A stretch of DNA of 42,235 nt, from NCBI RefSeq assembly GCF_015207455.1, contig NZ_JADEWV010000036.1, positions 1 through 42,235 on the forward strand, given 5' to 3'. Position 1 is the first letter of the stretch. Every line of letters begins with the position of its first letter. Position numbers and translations under genes: made by a program. This stretch comes from Microcoleus sp. LEGE 07076 (GTDB taxonomy: Bacteria > Cyanobacteriota > Cyanobacteriia > Cyanobacteriales > Microcoleaceae). The notes under the pieces are model-generated. The model had not been told where the DNA came from and made no database searches. It saw nothing but the letters and a program-made list of their open reading frames with translations. Shown here piece after piece: positions 41,220-42,235 of this stretch.

Positions 41220-42020
41220 ATGCAAGAAGAAACCTTAAACAAAGAGCGACAATTCCACGATGCCTGGGCATCAACAATAGATATTGACGGCATTCGAGTC
41301 AATGATTACTTTGAAGCTTGTACTGCCCCAGAAAATAGATTTATCCTCAAACAAATAGGCGATATTACCGGAAAACGCCTCTTAGATTTAGGCTGCGGTG
41401 CTGGAGAAAACAGCGTTTATTTTGCCAAAAAAGGCGCGCAATGCGTAGCTGCAGACTATTCTCAGGGCATGGTAGATGTGGCCTTGAAATTAGCCGAAAA
41501 AAACGGCGTTATCGTAGAAGGTTGCACTGTCAATGCAATGGCGCTAGATTTTCCAGATAACAGTTTTGATATTGTTTACGCTTCTAATTTGCTGCACCAC
41601 TTGCCGGAACCGGAAAAGGCAATTCGCGAAATGTACCGAGTGCTGAAACCAGGGGGAAAAGCTTGTTTTTGGGATCCTATGAAGCACAATCCGGTGATTA
41701 ATGTTTACCGAAAAATGGCGACTGAGGTGCGGACTGAGGATGAAAGTCCTTTGGATATTAATATTGTGGATATTGTCAAATCTTTGTTTTCGGATACGGT
41801 TTACGATACATTTTGGCTGACGGCGCTGTGGATTTTTTTACGTTTTTATTTAATCGAAAAAGTGCATCCCAATCAGGAGCGTTATTGGAAAAAAATTATT
41901 ATCGAAGAAGAGAGATTGAAGGCGGAATACTCTCGGCTAGAAGGGTTGGATGGTTTTTTGAAGAAGTTGCCTTTGATGAAGCGGTTGGCTTGGAATTTGG
42001 CTGTGGTAGCAACGAAGTAA
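41220..42020 (+). CDS. SAM-dependent class I methyltransferase
   Basis: A 266-residue methyltransferase. Motif I is LLDLGCGAGENSVYFAKKG (about residues 54-72, SAM-binding); DYSQGMVDVA is the following acidic loop; FPDNSFDIVYASNLLHHLPEPEKAIREMYRVLKPGG is motif II/III. The last third has a hydrophobic helix (TFWLTALWIFLRFYL) and amphipathic tail, suggesting membrane association. The fold is close to UbiE-like and quinone/sterol methyltransferases, but the substrate is not evident. ATG at 41220; no clear ribosome site, and an AT-rich stretch lies upstream. A palindromic element begins 37 bases after the stop. Confidence 0.88.
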   Translation: MQEETLNKERQFHDAWASTIDIDGIRVNDYFEACTAPENRFILKQIGDITGKRLLDLGCGAGENSVYFAKKGAQCVAADYSQGMVDVALKLAEKNGVIVEGCTVNAMALDFPDNSFDIVYASNLLHHLPEPEKAIREMYRVLKPGGKACFWDPMKHNPVINVYRKMATEVRTEDESPLDINIVDIVKSLFSDTVYDTFWLTALWIFLRFYLIEKVHPNQERYWKKIIIEEERLKAEYSRLEGLDGFLKKLPLMKRLAWNLAVVATK

Positions 42021-42056
42021 TTAAAAGAAGGGGGAAGGAATAAGAAGGCTTTAGTG

Positions 42057-42189
42057 GTAGGGTGCGTCAGTTTTGAGATTCTTGCATCAGCGCCGAAAGT
42101 ATGATTTTGACGCACCATTTATTGGAGGAGTGCGTCAGTTTTGAGATTGTTTGTTTGTCGCAGAAATAATCCTAGCTGACGCACCCTAC
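42057..42189. mobile_element. Palindromic element with GTAGGGTGCGTCAG ends, copy 2
   Basis: 133 bases with the same 14-base ends as 25769-25899. It has two successive units, GGTGCGTCA...TGACGCACC and GTGCGTCAG...CTGACGCAC, each with TTTTGAGATT after the left arm. Non-coding. Located 37 bases after the methyltransferase stop. Confidence 0.85.
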
Positions 42190-42235
42190 TTTCAACTATA
42201 AAAGAAGTAGAATAAGTCAAAGTGTTTAATTAAGA

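Overview
This window comes from the chromosome of a cyanobacterium, most likely a filamentous, non-heterocystous Oscillatoriales type (Microcoleus/Oscillatoria/Phormidium-like). The evidence is oxygenic photosynthesis genes (petB, petD, psaM, ctpA), cyanobacterial carotenoid genes (crtH, a cruP-like gene), a cyanobacterial rpoZ, very frequent GCGATCGC (HIP1-type) sites, and many arrays of tandem heptamers of the kind called STRR in filamentous cyanobacteria. The genus is inferred from general style only.

Layout. 1-2.9 kb: 3' part of crtH, a decayed TnpB-like fragment, a Crp/Fnr regulator and a 37-codon ORF. 2.9-4.2 kb: ftsW (minus strand). 4.2-6.6 kb: remnants of three more unrelated transposases (ISKra4-like, IS4-like, and a third DDE-type), none intact. 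6.8-11.2 kb: cruP-like carotenoid flavoprotein, YegS-type lipid kinase, HEAT-repeat protein. 11.3-14.7 kb: a 1136-residue sensor histidine kinase with an ethylene-receptor-like membrane domain, PAS repeats and a GAF domain. 15.5-22.6 kb: LysR regulator, TrpD-like protein, mobA, class V aminotransferase, a small conserved protein, an LCP-family protein and a lumenal pentapeptide protein, nearly all separated by heptamer arrays. 22.7-28.5 kb: SLH-domain protein, amidase, SGNH hydrolase, rpoZ, two cyanobacterial proteins of unknown function and tRNA-Pro(GGG). 28.7-31.6 kb: an accessory-looking minus-strand group of two unrecognised proteins and a divergent cytochrome P450. 32.2-36.4 kb: petB-petD diverging from ctpA, a membrane coiled-coil protein and psaM. 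36.6-42.2 kb: a [2Fe-2S] protein, a LuxR-type response regulator, a LabA-like NYN protein, leuA and a SAM methyltransferase.

Photosynthesis is the main functional thread: carotenoid isomerisation (CrtH) and cyclase-type chemistry (CruP), cytochrome b6 and subunit IV, D1 C-terminal processing (CtpA) and a small photosystem I subunit (PsaM). Most other genes are single housekeeping or regulatory units rather than long operons.

The least ordinary material is the repeat landscape and two proteins. Heptamer arrays supply the last codons and the stop of the histidine kinase and of ctpA, and appear to supply the start codon of mobA. Several small palindromic elements occur in more than one copy: a 131-133 bp element with GTAGGGTGCGTCAG ends, an AAACCGGGTTT element, and a 126-bp element that shares its end with the IS4-like remnant. 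The kinase sensor domain keeps the cysteine but not the histidine of the ethylene receptor copper site. The P450 at 30.2-31.6 kb has a heme loop reminiscent of the CYP74 (allene oxide synthase) type. I saw no CRISPR array, prophage or obvious defence system.
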